Numbered from the stretch's first letter, positions 8,659 to 17,131 are shown. The stretch: DNA of 64,000 nt from an uncultured Dehalococcoidia bacterium (GCA_951813535.1 OX638345.1:1919158-1983157); one strand, 5' to 3'. Program-made: numbers and translations. The notes: a model not told the origin generated them from the letters alone.

Positions 8659-9693
8659 TCAGTCCTTCCGGCGCTGGTACACCTGGATCCGGTGCCGGTT
8701 GGCCTCCACCACGAACAGCCGCTCCTCAGGGTCCAGCCGGAGGGACACAGGCCCCCAGAAGTACGGTTCGGTTTGTGCGGAGATCAGGTACGGCGTGTCC
8801 AGGTGGTCCGGCAAATCGGGGACCAGGTTGGCGATCTGACGGGTGTTGTACTCGTCGGGGTTCACCGACATGAAGTCCTGGGCCCATTTCGACAGCGTGG
8901 CCTGCCCTCGCAGCGACTGGATGAAATGTCCGTCCGAATCCAGCAACTGGATCCGTTCGTTGCCCCAGTCGGCGACGTAGATGTAGCCTTCGGAATCCAC
9001 GGCAACCGCAGACGGTCGGCTGAACTCCCCGTCTCCAGTCCCGGAAGAGCCGTAGGTGGTCAGGTGCTGGCCGTCCTTGGTGAACTTTTGGATCCGGTCG
9101 TTTCGCCAGTCCGCGACGTACACGTTGCCGGTTGTGTCCAAGGCCAGTCCCCAAGGCATGTTGAACTGGCCGTCGCCGTCGCCGAACTCGCCCCAAATGG
9201 AAACCGGCTCACCTTCGGAGGTGAAAACCTGCACGCGGTGGTTGTACTGCTCGGCCACGTACACGGTTCCGTCAGCGGCGACTGCGACACCGGCCGGGCC
9301 GTTCAACTGGCCGGCCCCGTCACCTTTTTCTCCCCACATCCTGACGAAATCGCCGTCCGTGTCAAACACCGTCACTCGGTGCAGATGCTCGTCCGTGACG
9401 TGGATGCGCTGGTCGTTGCTGATCGTCATGCCAATGGGCAGCGTCCACTGCCCTTCGCCTCGCCCGGTGCCCTTGCTGAACTCGCCCAGGTATTCCTCGT
9501 CCCAATTGAGGACGCCAATGCGGATCAACGCGGTGCGCGCAGCGTCGGCATGGTTCAGCACCATGATGCGTCCGTCGTTGGTGAAGCCGCAGTCGTACGG
9601 GTTGATGAACCCTCGGCCGCTCTGATTGGTGGTCACGCCGATGGTTTTGAGGTATTCCATCGGGCCCGCGCTGACCGCAGTTGCGGTAGTCAT
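8659..9693 (-). CDS. NHL-repeat beta-propeller protein
   Basis: A 344-residue protein made of NHL repeats of about 45 residues: GQLNGPAGVAVAADGTVYVAEQYNHRVQVF, GQFNMPWGLALDTTGN..., GEFSRPSAVAVDSEGYIYVADWGNERIQLL and weaker copies at both ends, which would build a six-bladed propeller. No signal peptide or membrane segment is visible, so it is probably cytosolic. NHL propellers bind proteins, RNA or ligands; no catalytic pattern is seen. ATG 9693 chosen because GGAG lies eight bases upstream; GTG 9702 is the alternative. It sits 7 bp upstream of glcD and downstream of the DUF1800 gene with a perfect palindrome between. Confidence 0.85.
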   Translation of the reverse strand: MTTATAVSAGPMEYLKTIGVTTNQSGRGFINPYDCGFTNDGRIMVLNHADAARTALIRIGVLNWDEEYLGEFSKGTGRGEGQWTLPIGMTISNDQRIHVTDEHLHRVTVFDTDGDFVRMWGEKGDGAGQLNGPAGVAVAADGTVYVAEQYNHRVQVFTSEGEPVSIWGEFGDGDGQFNMPWGLALDTTGNVYVADWRNDRIQKFTKDGQHLTTYGSSGTGDGEFSRPSAVAVDSEGYIYVADWGNERIQLLDSDGHFIQSLRGQATLSKWAQDFMSVNPDEYNTRQIANLVPDLPDHLDTPYLISAQTEPYFWGPVSLRLDPEERLFVVEANRHRIQVYQRRKD

Positions 9694-9715
9694 TGCACCC
9701 ACTCCTCTTTTGCGT

Positions 9716-9739
9716 AGGGGCGAATGATCATTCGCCCCT
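9716..9739. repeat. Dispersed palindrome, copy 1 (perfect 24 bp)
   Basis: Perfect inverted repeat with half-sites AGGGGCGAATGA and TCATTCGCCCCT, between the DUF1800 stop and the NHL ribosome site. It is the archetype of the repeat family also found near 23895, 35621, 52064 and 55370. Confidence 0.9.
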
Positions 9740-9769
9740 GCAATTGTCCGCTACGCGTTTTCGCCGACT

Positions 9770-11185
9770 TTACGCCAACTGGTACTCTCGCGTAGCCGTC
9801 AGCAGACGCAACAGGTTGGCGATGCGCTGCTCGTCAGCCTCGGTGCGGGAACCGTCCCTGAGGTCGGCAGGTCCCTGCTCGCTGGCGAACTCCCTGATTG
9901 ACGTGAAGGTCCCTTCGGACAGTTCCAGCGGTCCAATGAGGTCCGCACAGGCGCTAACCTGTTCTTCGGGCGATAGTGCGCCTGCGCTCTGCCGGCTCAT
10001 CCGGTCGATGATCGCCCGGACGCCCGGGTTGCTAGGGTCGCCCAGTTCCCGGCCCACGAAGTTGACCCGTTCCACCAGCGCGCCGCTGTCGATCCACTCG
10101 GCGCCCTCATGCCAGCCCTCCACGCTGGGCGGCTGGAAGATGCCCTGACCCATGTACATGGCCTGGCGGGCCAGTTGGTCGGCGCCGAAAGTCGGCTCCT
10201 GATAGGTGCCGGCCATGCGGACCGCGCCCACCACCAGTTCCACCGGCCCCTTGACCCGGGCGAACCGGGACTCCTCTGATCTGAAGTAGTCCGAGTTGAA
10301 CAGCGTGCGCATGACGGAGCGAATTTCGTACTCGGATGCGAAGTAGGTGGCCATCATGTCGCTGATGACCGCTTCCCCTGCCTCGTTCACGTCGTCAGCG
10401 GCAAAGAACTGGAACAGGCGGGTGCAGACGAACCGTGCCGTGGCTTCCTGCTGCACAATGATGTCGATGATGTCCTCACCATTGAAGTTGCCCGTGTGCC
10501 CCAGGAAGGTCTTTTCACCGTCGTCGTGGTCGTAGTCACGGTAGTTGAAGTGCCAGTTGATGCGGCTGTACGGCCAGATGGAGTCGCGGCTGGCGCGAGT
10601 GGACATGTACTCGACGTTGCCCAGCGTCCATCCGGTGAACGCGCGGGCGCACTCCTTGATGTCGTCCTCGGTGTAGTTGCCGACGCCCATGGAGAAGAGT
10701 TCGAGCAACTCGCGCCCGTAGTTCTCGTTGATGTTGTCGCGGTGATTGTCGTGGTTGTCCAGCCAGATGATCATGGCCGGGTCCTTGGACAGTTCCACCA
10801 GCATCGTCTTGTAGGAACCCAGTGAGTGGCGGCGGAAGGTGGTGATCTGGTTGACCAGAGCGTTGGCCTGGTTCAGCTTGGAGTACCCGGTGGCGAACAG
10901 CCCGTGCCAGAACAGGGCCAGTTTCTCTTCCAGTTGGTTCCGAGTCGTCACCATCCGGTACATCCAGTATGCGCCGGCGCTGTTCAACTCGCGCATCTCG
11001 GCCATTTCCGAGTGGTACCTTCGGATCACGTCGTCAGGCATCACGCCGGCGTCGCCGGGATTTAGCAGATTTTCTACCACGTTTTCGTAACCCTGCCCGA
11101 CCAGCTGCTCCAGCTCATCGCGGGTGGCGCCGAAGCCGGCTCGACGCATCAGGTGCGCCATCAGGGCAATATCGGCATTGCTCAT
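9770..11185 (-). CDS. DUF1800 domain protein
   Basis: Member of the DUF1800 family, 471 residues, function not established. It starts with HLMRRAGFGATRDELEQL, the family opening, and carries KLALFWHGLFATGYSKL, a long conserved block around NENYGRELLELFSMGVGNYTEDDIKECARAFTGW, and TFLGHTGNFNGEDIIDIIV. The block PPSVEGWHEGAEWIDSGAL near the C-terminus is also diagnostic. Such genes are nearly always next to a DUF1501 gene, as here. No signal peptide is seen, although many members are exported. ATG 11185 has GGAGG five bases upstream; the longer GTG/ATG alternative at 11212 lacks one. Confidence 0.9.
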   Translation of the reverse strand: MSNADIALMAHLMRRAGFGATRDELEQLVGQGYENVVENLLNPGDAGVMPDDVIRRYHSEMAEMRELNSAGAYWMYRMVTTRNQLEEKLALFWHGLFATGYSKLNQANALVNQITTFRRHSLGSYKTMLVELSKDPAMIIWLDNHDNHRDNINENYGRELLELFSMGVGNYTEDDIKECARAFTGWTLGNVEYMSTRASRDSIWPYSRINWHFNYRDYDHDDGEKTFLGHTGNFNGEDIIDIIVQQEATARFVCTRLFQFFAADDVNEAGEAVISDMMATYFASEYEIRSVMRTLFNSDYFRSEESRFARVKGPVELVVGAVRMAGTYQEPTFGADQLARQAMYMGQGIFQPPSVEGWHEGAEWIDSGALVERVNFVGRELGDPSNPGVRAIIDRMSRQSAGALSPEEQVSACADLIGPLELSEGTFTSIREFASEQGPADLRDGSRTEADEQRIANLLRLLTATREYQLA

Positions 11186-11234
11186 AATTGCCTCCGCAAG
11201 TTCTGTTTTCAAATGATTGATGTGACCGGTCGGG

Positions 11235-12365
11235 TTAGTTCCGGACGAAGTCCCACTGCTCGAACTGGCCGTTCACAATGTTGACCGGGTCCAGGCCCAG
11301 CCACTTGTCGGCAATTGTCGAGTAGGTCGAGCGGAAGTCGTTGTTCCAGTGCAGGTCACCATCCAACTGGTCGCGCTCGGCCAGGGACGGGTATTGCCCG
11401 TAGAAGCCGCCGTTCACCTGGTTGCCGATGATGAAGGCGGTCCCGCCCGAGCCGTGGTCGGTGCCGGTGCCGTTGTCGCGGATCCGGCGCCCGAACTCAG
11501 TCCACACCAGCACGATGGCGTCGTCGCCTCGGCCGTGCTCATCCAGGTCGGCCAGGAAGTCGCTGATGGCGCCGGAAACCTGGGTCCACAGCCCACCGTG
11601 TACCTTGATTTCGTCACCGTGGGTGTCAAAACTGCCGTGCTGGGTGTAGTAGATGCGGGTGCCCAGATCGGCGGTCATCACCTGAGCCACGTTTTTCAGG
11701 GACTGGGCGATGGGGTTTTCCGCGTACTCCACCGAGGAGGAATACTTTTCGGGAGCGGTGCGCAGGATGTCCGCGCCTTTCAGGGCGTCGCGCCCGGTTT
11801 GGCCCAGGTAGTCCATCACGGCATCCTGTATGGACCCGCCGTACATCTTGCCAAAGGCGTCCAGGCACAGCCCGCGGATGCGCTCTTCCTCCACGTCGGG
11901 GAACAGGCCGTAGGTCTCCAGGTTGCCCACGGAGGCGACGGGAACGCCGGAGGCGCCCATGGAGCGAGGAAGGCCGCGGCCGAAGTTGACGCCGGTAATC
12001 ACGTTCTGTCCGGCGGGGTCAAGGTCGCGGATGACGCGGCCCAGCCAGCCCTCGGTGGCGATCTTTTCGGGCTCGCAGGTGTGCCAGATGTCCATGCTGC
12101 GGAAGTGGGAGCGCGTGGGGTTGGCGTATCCGATGCCGTTGACGATCGCAACTTTCCCTTCGTCCCACAGCGCCTTGATCGGGGCCATGTTGGGATTGAG
12201 GCCGAGTTGCCCGTCCAGCGGGATCACCTGTTCGGTGGGGATACCGACGTTGGGCCGGAAGTCGTAGTAGTGCCCGTCGGCGTAAGGAATCACGGTATTG
12301 AGCGGGTCATTGGCGCCAGTCAACTGGACTACGACCAAAGACCGGTCATTGTTGGTGGTGGTCAT
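11235..12365 (-). CDS. DUF1501 domain protein
   Basis: 376-residue DUF1501 protein, a fold related to the alkaline-phosphatase/sulfatase superfamily. Visible family marks are VVVQLTGANDPLNTVIPY at the start, NGIGYANPTRSHFRSMDIWHT, QHGSFDTHGDE and WTEFGRRIRDNGTGTDHGSGG towards the end. Most relatives carry a Tat signal; this one begins directly with the conserved core, so no export signal is visible. ATG 12365 has GAGGAGG about ten bases upstream, better than the upstream in-frame start at 12446. It is 49 bp upstream of the DUF1800 gene and is the first gene of the minus-strand run to glcF. Confidence 0.9.
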   Translation of the reverse strand: MTTTNNDRSLVVVQLTGANDPLNTVIPYADGHYYDFRPNVGIPTEQVIPLDGQLGLNPNMAPIKALWDEGKVAIVNGIGYANPTRSHFRSMDIWHTCEPEKIATEGWLGRVIRDLDPAGQNVITGVNFGRGLPRSMGASGVPVASVGNLETYGLFPDVEEERIRGLCLDAFGKMYGGSIQDAVMDYLGQTGRDALKGADILRTAPEKYSSSVEYAENPIAQSLKNVAQVMTADLGTRIYYTQHGSFDTHGDEIKVHGGLWTQVSGAISDFLADLDEHGRGDDAIVLVWTEFGRRIRDNGTGTDHGSGGTAFIIGNQVNGGFYGQYPSLAERDQLDGDLHWNNDFRSTYSTIADKWLGLDPVNIVNGQFEQWDFVRN

Positions 12366-12716
12366 CGCGGATGGACCTCCTCGATCTGGGCGCGACGAAG
12401 TTCGCCAGCGCAGGTTTGGCTGATGTTCGCAGTTTAAAGTGTGCACCCCGGCGTGTCAACGCGATACGCGCAGTATTGACGCTCTCTGACGAGGTTTTGT
12501 CGTGGTGTCAATACGCGCCGTACCCGTGGGAAGCCAACGCTCTCATCATCGGACAGGGCCAACCGGCTGGACGGGCACAGCCACTTGATACCATCCATCC
12601 ATATCGTCCAATTTGATGCCCGATTACCCATAGGCTATACTACCCGCCGCCCCGTGCCTGGCCCGATTCAGGGCCGAGCAATCGGGGACGCTCGATCAAT
12701 CGGAGCCGTTGGCAAC
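12366..12716. other. Divergent intergenic region with three GTCAA/TTGAC elements
   Basis: 351 bp between the DUF1501 gene and leuB. It holds an inverted repeat GTATTGAC (12473-12480) / GTCAATAC (12507-12514), extended by GCGC on both sides with one bulge, and a further GTGTCAA at 12453-12459 that repeats 12505-12511 and could pair with the same TTGAC. The leuB promoter lies at its right end. The arrangement suits an operator or an RNA hairpin; no coding sequence is supported. Confidence 0.5.
12613..12641 (+). promoter_or_regulatory. Putative leuB promoter
   Basis: TTGATG, 17-bp spacer, TATACT, 76 bp before the leuB start; near-consensus housekeeping sigma promoter. Confidence 0.6.
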
Positions 12717-13808
12717 ATGGATTTCAACATCGCCGTGCTGGGCGGAGACGGTATCGGTCCGGAGGTCACCGCCGAAGGCGTTAAGGCCATGCAGGCCGTC
12801 GGCCGCGCCTTCGGTCACAATTTCATCCTTGAGTACGGAGACGTCGGCGGTATATCCATCGACAAACACGGCACGCCCCTCACCGACGGTGTGCGAGACC
12901 TGGCAACCGCCGCCGATGCGGTTCTGTTTGGCGCGGTCGGCGGTCCCAAATGGGACGATCCCTCCGCTCCCACTCGACCCGAGGATGGCCTGCTTGCTCT
13001 GCGCGCCCACCTTAACGTCTTCGCCAATATCCGGCCCGTCAAGGTCTACCCTGAGCTCACCGACTCCAGCGTGCTGAAGCCTCACGTCCTGGAGGGCGTG
13101 GATATGGTCGTCGTCCGCGAGCTTACCGGTGGTCTCTATTACGCCCAGCCCAAGGGCCGCACCGAGACCCCCCAGGGCATCGTCGGCGTCGACACCATGC
13201 GCTACTCCGAATCGGAAATTGAGCGTGTCCTTCGCGTCGGGTTCGAGTTGGCCCGCGGGCGGCGCGGTAAGCTGACCTCGGTGGACAAGGCCAACGTCCT
13301 AGAGACCTCCCGCCTCTGGCGCGCCACCGCCACCCGTCTCGCCGGCGAATATCCCGACGTCGAACTGGAACACGCCCTCGTCGACGCCTGCGCCATGCAG
13401 ATCGTGCTGCGCCCCGCGTCCTACGACGTGATCGTCGCCGAGAATACCTTTGGCGACATCCTGACCGACGAGGCCGCCATCCTCGCCGCGTCCATGGGCC
13501 TTCTCCCGTCCGCCAGCCTGTCGGGCGTGCCCCAGGCCGGCGCTCGGACACCAGGATTCTACGAACCCATCCACGGCACCGCCCCCGACATCGCTGGCCA
13601 GGGCATTGCCAATCCCTGCGGTTCCATTCTCAGCGCAGCGATGATGCTGCGCTATTCCCTCGGCCTCACCGAGGAAGCCGCCGCCATTGAGCGCGCGGTT
13701 CAATCCGTCCTGGAGCAGGGCCACCGCACGGCTGACATCGCCACCGCCGGGGACACCGCGACGGCAACCACGCAGATGGGCGACCTTATCGCCAACGCAA
13801 TCGGCTAG
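12717..13808 (+). CDS. leuB: 3-isopropylmalate dehydrogenase
   Basis: Leucine biosynthesis: NAD-dependent oxidation and decarboxylation of 3-isopropylmalate to 2-oxoisocaproate. At 363 residues the length is normal. It opens with [13 protein letters not shown], has the LeuB-type substrate loop [46 protein letters not shown] with the catalytic lysine, and [12 protein letters not shown] and [18 protein letters not shown] for metal and NAD binding. ATG 12717 is chosen because the family sequence begins there. No other leucine genes are adjacent. The exchanger gene starts 19 bp downstream and is probably co-transcribed. Confidence 0.96.
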   Translation: MDFNIAVLGGDGIGPEVTAEGVKAMQAVGRAFGHNFILEYGDVGGISIDKHGTPLTDGVRDLATAADAVLFGAVGGPKWDDPSAPTRPEDGLLALRAHLNVFANIRPVKVYPELTDSSVLKPHVLEGVDMVVVRELTGGLYYAQPKGRTETPQGIVGVDTMRYSESEIERVLRVGFELARGRRGKLTSVDKANVLETSRLWRATATRLAGEYPDVELEHALVDACAMQIVLRPASYDVIVAENTFGDILTDEAAILAASMGLLPSASLSGVPQAGARTPGFYEPIHGTAPDIAGQGIANPCGSILSAAMMLRYSLGLTEEAAAIERAVQSVLEQGHRTADIATAGDTATATTQMGDLIANAIG

Positions 13809-13827
13809 GGCATCCGTCGCTTCCACC

Positions 13828-14844
13828 GTGTTCAACCTTCTGGGCAGCGTCGGCCTGACGGTCGCAATCCTGGTTTTTCTGGCGAGCGCGGTCGCCGTAA
13901 TCTTCCTCGGCGTACAGTTGGCCCGCTACGGCGACGCCCTGGCATCCCTCACCGGATGGGGTCGCCTCTTCGTTGGCAGCATCCTGGTCGCCCTCGCCAC
14001 GTCGCTCCCCGAGCTTTCCAATAACATCACGGCCGTCCGCATCGACAATCCCGAGTTGGCGCTCGGGAACGTTGTCGGCGCCAACATGGTCAACATGTTC
14101 ACCATGGGCATGGTGGCTTTGGTCTTCGGAGGCCGGCGCTTTCTGCAGCGGGTGGCCCCGGAACAGGGCTATCTCATTGTCCTGGCGGCCATCCTGACCG
14201 GCTTGGCCGTGCTCTTCGCCGCCCTCCGCAACGACGTCAACATCTGGCAGATCGGGGTTTCGTCAATCATCCTGCTGGTCGTATACGTCATCGGTATGTG
14301 GATCGTGTACAAGCGCCGCCCGGCCGGCGCGGACGCCGAAGAAGAGGAAGAGGCCGGCATAACCCTCAGCCGGGCCTGGCTAATGTTCAGCCTGGTGTCC
14401 ATCGGCGTGATTATTGCCGGCGTGTTCCTCGCTCAGAGCGTGGACCGCGTCGCCGACCTGACCGGCGTGTCCTCCGGGGTCCTGGGCATCCTCGCCGTGT
14501 CCATCGTGACCACCATGCCCGAGGCGTCCGCGACCGTCGCTGCCGCCCGGATGGGGGCCGCCGACCTGGGCGTGGCCGGCCTTTACGGCAGCTGCGTGTT
14601 CAACGTTACGATCCTGGCTTTCGCCGACCCCTTCTATCGCAATGGAATCGTGCTCAACAGCTCGGAACCTGAGCACTTCGTCGCCGGCATCATCGCCGTC
14701 TGCCTGATCCTGTTCGGCGGATTGCTGCTCCTGGGGCGCAGCCGGCTGCCGCAGCCCGTGATCGTCGCCGGGCTGGCTTTGATGGCCGGCGTTTACATTG
14801 CCGGCGCGATCTGGGTCGCGATTCTCGGCACACCCACCACCTAG
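13828..14844 (+). CDS. Calcium/sodium antiporter (CaCA family)
   Basis: Inner-membrane cation exchanger of about ten transmembrane helices, 338 residues. The two inverted alpha-repeats that form the ion site are clear: GSILVALATSLPELSNN followed by LALGNVVGANMVNMF in the first half, and LAVSIVTTMPEASATV followed by GVAGLYGSCVFNVTIL in the second. Between them lies an acidic loop (DAEEEEEAG) that would be cytoplasmic. In the second repeat the motif reads TTMPE rather than TSLPE and SCVFN rather than SNIFN, mild departures. GTG 13828 is used because the first helix begins there. The stop overlaps the convergent JAMM gene. Confidence 0.9.
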   Translation: MFNLLGSVGLTVAILVFLASAVAVIFLGVQLARYGDALASLTGWGRLFVGSILVALATSLPELSNNITAVRIDNPELALGNVVGANMVNMFTMGMVALVFGGRRFLQRVAPEQGYLIVLAAILTGLAVLFAALRNDVNIWQIGVSSIILLVVYVIGMWIVYKRRPAGADAEEEEEAGITLSRAWLMFSLVSIGVIIAGVFLAQSVDRVADLTGVSSGVLGILAVSIVTTMPEASATVAAARMGAADLGVAGLYGSCVFNVTILAFADPFYRNGIVLNSSEPEHFVAGIIAVCLILFGGLLLLGRSRLPQPVIVAGLALMAGVYIAGAIWVAILGTPTT

Positions 14845-15329
14845 ATTTGAGCCCCCGGAAAACGGGCCAGTTCCACGAAACCGGACGCGTCGTCATCCCA
14901 GTCGAAAAGCGCCGCTTCCACCACGCGTTCGCCGTCGATTCCCACCACCAGTTGCTGCACGGGATATGCCGGCCCGTCTCCCCATGGACTCGTTGCCACC
15001 GTTCGGTCAGTGTCAGACAAGTACGCGCGGCCGTTGGGATGGGAATGATAGATGATGCGCGGCGGATGTTCCGAATCCAGGCCGTTGTTCAGCTCCAGGA
15101 GGTCGCCCGTGCTGAATACGTACGCCGACTCGGCGGTGCGTTCGGCGACGGTGGGGTGATTGCCCGATGCCTGGTCGTTCACGACCGGTCTGATCGTGCT
15201 CACCGAGGATCCCCCGGCCGGGCCGCTCAGCCATCCGCAGCACTCCGCCGGAAACGATTGCCGGGCCTGGCGGAATACTTCCTCCATGATTTCAGCCGGA
15301 ATTTCCAGCGGTTCGCCAAAATTGGGCAT
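14841..15329 (-). CDS. JAMM/MPN+ metallopeptidase (M67 family)
   Basis: Predicted zinc isopeptidase of 162 residues. The complete JAMM motif is present: the upstream Glu in PAECCGWL and HSHPNGRAYLSDTD, matching HxHx7SxxD. Bacterial members cleave ubiquitin-like or sulfur-carrier protein tails, or Cys adducts; the substrate here is unknown and no ubiquitin-like gene is adjacent. ATG 15329 with AAGGGGG seven bases upstream. It is divergent from the first zinc-ribbon gene and shares the 15330-15488 control region with it; its 3' end overlaps the exchanger gene by 4 bp. Confidence 0.9.
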   Translation of the reverse strand: MPNFGEPLEIPAEIMEEVFRQARQSFPAECCGWLSGPAGGSSVSTIRPVVNDQASGNHPTVAERTAESAYVFSTGDLLELNNGLDSEHPPRIIYHSHPNGRAYLSDTDRTVATSPWGDGPAYPVQQLVVGIDGERVVEAALFDWDDDASGFVELARFPGAQI

Positions 15330-15380
15330 AAAACCCCCTTGTTACGAAAACCGTAACCTGATATTCTAATTCGGCCGTTA

Positions 15381-15425
15381 TTGACTGGTTTACCGTAACA
15401 CTCCGGTAATACAATAGCGGTAAAC
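15381..15425. promoter_or_regulatory. Putative promoter and operator between JAMM and zinc-ribbon genes
   Basis: Inverted repeat GTTTACCG (15388-15395) / CGGTAAAC (15418-15425) flanks a -10-like TACAAT at 15410-15415. TTGACT at 15381 is too far for a standard spacer (23 bp); TTTACC at 15389 gives 15 bp. Further CGTAAC/CCGTAA copies lie at 15346-15356 and 15393-15399. A repressor binding the repeat would cover the -10 element (inference). Confidence 0.4.
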
Positions 15426-15488
15426 TGAAATCGTAAATCGGCACAGCGTCCCGCCAAACACGGCGATAACCGCGAACAGGATGGAGAA

Positions 15489-15707
15489 ATGCAGACCCTA
15501 ACCCGCAAGTCTTTGAAGCTCAAGGCGTGCCCCCGTTGCGGCGGCGATGTTTGCCGTATGAGGGACACCTTCGGAGTCTATCACCAGTGCGCCCAGTGTG
15601 GCCGCGAAATCCGACGCGTGGCGACCAGCCCGGCCCCAGCCGCCGCCGTTGTCACCGGGGACGCGCCATCTAATCCGCCGCACCATCGCGAGAAGATGTT
15701 GGCCTGA
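15489..15707 (+). CDS. Zinc-ribbon miniprotein 1
   Basis: A 72-residue protein of unknown function. A basic start (MQTLTRKSLKLK) leads into CPRCGGDV and, 19 residues on, CAQCGREI, a four-cysteine zinc ribbon; the C-terminal third is Ala/Pro-rich and looks disordered. It is a paralogue of the gene at 15884, sharing the spacing between CxxC pairs and the string GGDV. It has its own strong terminator at 15739-15777. Small DNA-, RNA- or protein-binding role is possible; nothing in the sequence decides. Confidence 0.75.
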   Translation: MQTLTRKSLKLKACPRCGGDVCRMRDTFGVYHQCAQCGREIRRVATSPAPAAAVVTGDAPSNPPHHREKMLA

Positions 15708-15738
15708 TCCAAATACCGAGCACAAGTTACCGTGGGCA

Positions 15739-15777
15739 GCGGCCTCGGACTTGGCTCCGAGGCCGCAATTCTTTTTT
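15739..15777 (+). terminator. Intrinsic terminator of zinc-ribbon gene 1
   Basis: Perfect 11-bp stem GCGGCCTCGGA / TCCGAGGCCGC, 6-base loop, followed by AATTCTTTTTT. The best intrinsic terminator in the window. Confidence 0.92.
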
Positions 15778-15883
15778 AACACCGCATCTCGACTGTAGCG
15801 ACCACCGTACATCGATCATAGCCAGCCGCGTACGCACAGCCACGACCAACGGAAACCGCATCCCGTTGGGGTAAGGAGATGAG

Positions 15884-16123
15884 ATGATGGAAAGCACACT
15901 GAACCGGGCTCGGTCTGTTCGCGGCGTACGCCGTCGGCGCATGGATCTGGGCTCGTGCCCCCATTGCGGCGGCGACGTGCGCCACGTCCGCGACATCTAC
16001 GGCGACTACCGTCAGTGCCTGCAGTGCAGCCGGGAAATACCCGTGGATCCCGCTCCGCTGATGAGGTCCGCGGGGGCTGCCAAACCGGCCACGCCGAAAT
16101 CCGATGAGCTGTTGGCCGCTTGA
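15884..16123 (+). CDS. Zinc-ribbon miniprotein 2
   Basis: A 79-residue paralogue of the preceding small gene. After an Arg-rich start come CPHCGGDV, then RDIYGDYRQ (compare RDTFGVYHQ in copy 1) and CLQCSREI, so the ribbon is CxxC-x19-CxxC in both. The tail is Ala/Pro-rich. ATG 15884 follows AAGGAGATGAG; the second ATG three bases on is equivalent. It lies downstream of the first gene's terminator, so it must have its own promoter in 15778-15870, though I see no clear one. Own terminator at 16150-16182. Confidence 0.75.
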   Translation: MMESTLNRARSVRGVRRRRMDLGSCPHCGGDVRHVRDIYGDYRQCLQCSREIPVDPAPLMRSAGAAKPATPKSDELLAA

Positions 16124-16149
16124 TCCGCCACCGCTCTGATGAATGTTTG

Positions 16150-16182
16150 CGGGGTCTGCGTTCAGAACGCGGACCCCGTTTT
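16150..16182 (+). terminator. Intrinsic terminator of zinc-ribbon gene 2
   Basis: 13-bp stem CGGGGTCTGCGTT / AACGCGGACCCCG with one wobble pair, 3-base loop, then TTTT. Confidence 0.85.
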
Positions 16183-16228
16183 CATGCCGACCCGGTTCGC
16201 GTGCCGGAATTCGTATCCCGTCGGCCCA

Positions 16229-16708
16229 TCACCGGAACCGACGCGGCATGTTGTCGTTCCGATCCTTCACGAAAACCGCGTATTCCCGTATCGCCTGCTC
16301 TTGGGAGGCGGTCTGGATCGAACCCGGGCGCAGTTGACGAATGTAATCGATTGCCTCGTCAGCTTCCCAACCGGTGTTCACCAGGTAGGACGCCAGGATC
16401 GTGCCCGTTCGGCCGATTCCGGCCGCGCAGGTAACCACCGTGGGCCGTTCCCAAGTCTCGATCTGCTGCTCAGTGAAGGTGACGATGCGGTCAATCTGCT
16501 CTACAGATGGAGCTTCGAAGTCCCCCACCGGCTCGAACAACTCCTCGAAACCCCAGGGTTCTCCCGAGATGGTTTGCTCTTCCATTCGCACAATGGCCGT
16601 GACGTCGTTCAGTTCGAAGTAAATCAGGTGCCGGCGTTCCGTCGGCCCCATGGCTCCCGCCAGTGCGCCGGGCAGGATCCAACTGAAGTTGCGAAAATTG
16701 TCTTGCAT
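16229..16708 (-). CDS. Dual-specificity/tyrosine-type protein phosphatase
   Basis: 159-residue cysteine phosphatase. The P-loop is TCAAGIGRTGT, matching CxxGxxRT; the usual His before the Cys is Thr, a substitution that should raise the Cys pKa. The N-terminal part (ILPGALAGAMGPTE and the GVTAIV-like LNDVTAIVRMEEQ) follows the atypical dual-specificity layout in which the enzyme opens with a 'gala' segment. The substrate may be phosphotyrosine, phosphoserine or a small phosphate ester. ATG 16708 with GGAG seven bases upstream. It is followed in this direction only by the zinc-ribbon terminator on the other strand. Confidence 0.85.
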   Translation of the reverse strand: MQDNFRNFSWILPGALAGAMGPTERRHLIYFELNDVTAIVRMEEQTISGEPWGFEELFEPVGDFEAPSVEQIDRIVTFTEQQIETWERPTVVTCAAGIGRTGTILASYLVNTGWEADEAIDYIRQLRPGSIQTASQEQAIREYAVFVKDRNDNMPRRFR

Positions 16709-16772
16709 GGGTCGCTCCGTATCCTGGCAGACCGTTCTATCGTCGGTGCGCGACTGCCGCCTGAGTATCTGG

Positions 16773-17054
16773 TCACAACAAATCTGTCAGGCGACGCCGT
16801 AGTTCCGTCTCGTCGATGCCGGCTATTTCCATAATCTTGTCGCGGGACCCGTGGCCCCGCACGACGCCAACATCCGTTCGGGGAATATCCAGGGCATTGG
16901 CCAGCATCTCCGCCACCGCCTGATTGGCTTTGCCTCGGGACGGGGGAGCGGTGGTCCGGATCCGTAGCGCCTCGCCATACCAGCCCAATATCTCGGTCCG
17001 GGCGGCGTTGGGTTGCACCCTCACCCGCAAGCGAGCTGTGACCGGCCTGGTCAT
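16773..17054 (-). CDS. DUF167 (YggU-like) family protein
   Basis: Small conserved protein of unknown function, 93 residues. Family marks are RVQPNAARTEILGW, LRIRTTAPPSRGKANQAVAEMLA and VGVVRGHGSRDKIMEI. The fold is a compact alpha/beta domain. ATG 17054 preferred to TTG 17057. It precedes the phosphatase on the same strand by 64 bp, and is divergent from the enoyl-CoA hydratase. Confidence 0.9.
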   Translation of the reverse strand: MTRPVTARLRVRVQPNAARTEILGWYGEALRIRTTAPPSRGKANQAVAEMLANALDIPRTDVGVVRGHGSRDKIMEIAGIDETELRRRLTDLL

Positions 17055-17131
17055 CAATCACATGATAATAGGTCTGGTATAGTATGGGCACTGGCGGTTC
17101 TGGGAACCGTTGCGCTTTGACAGGAGATCGA

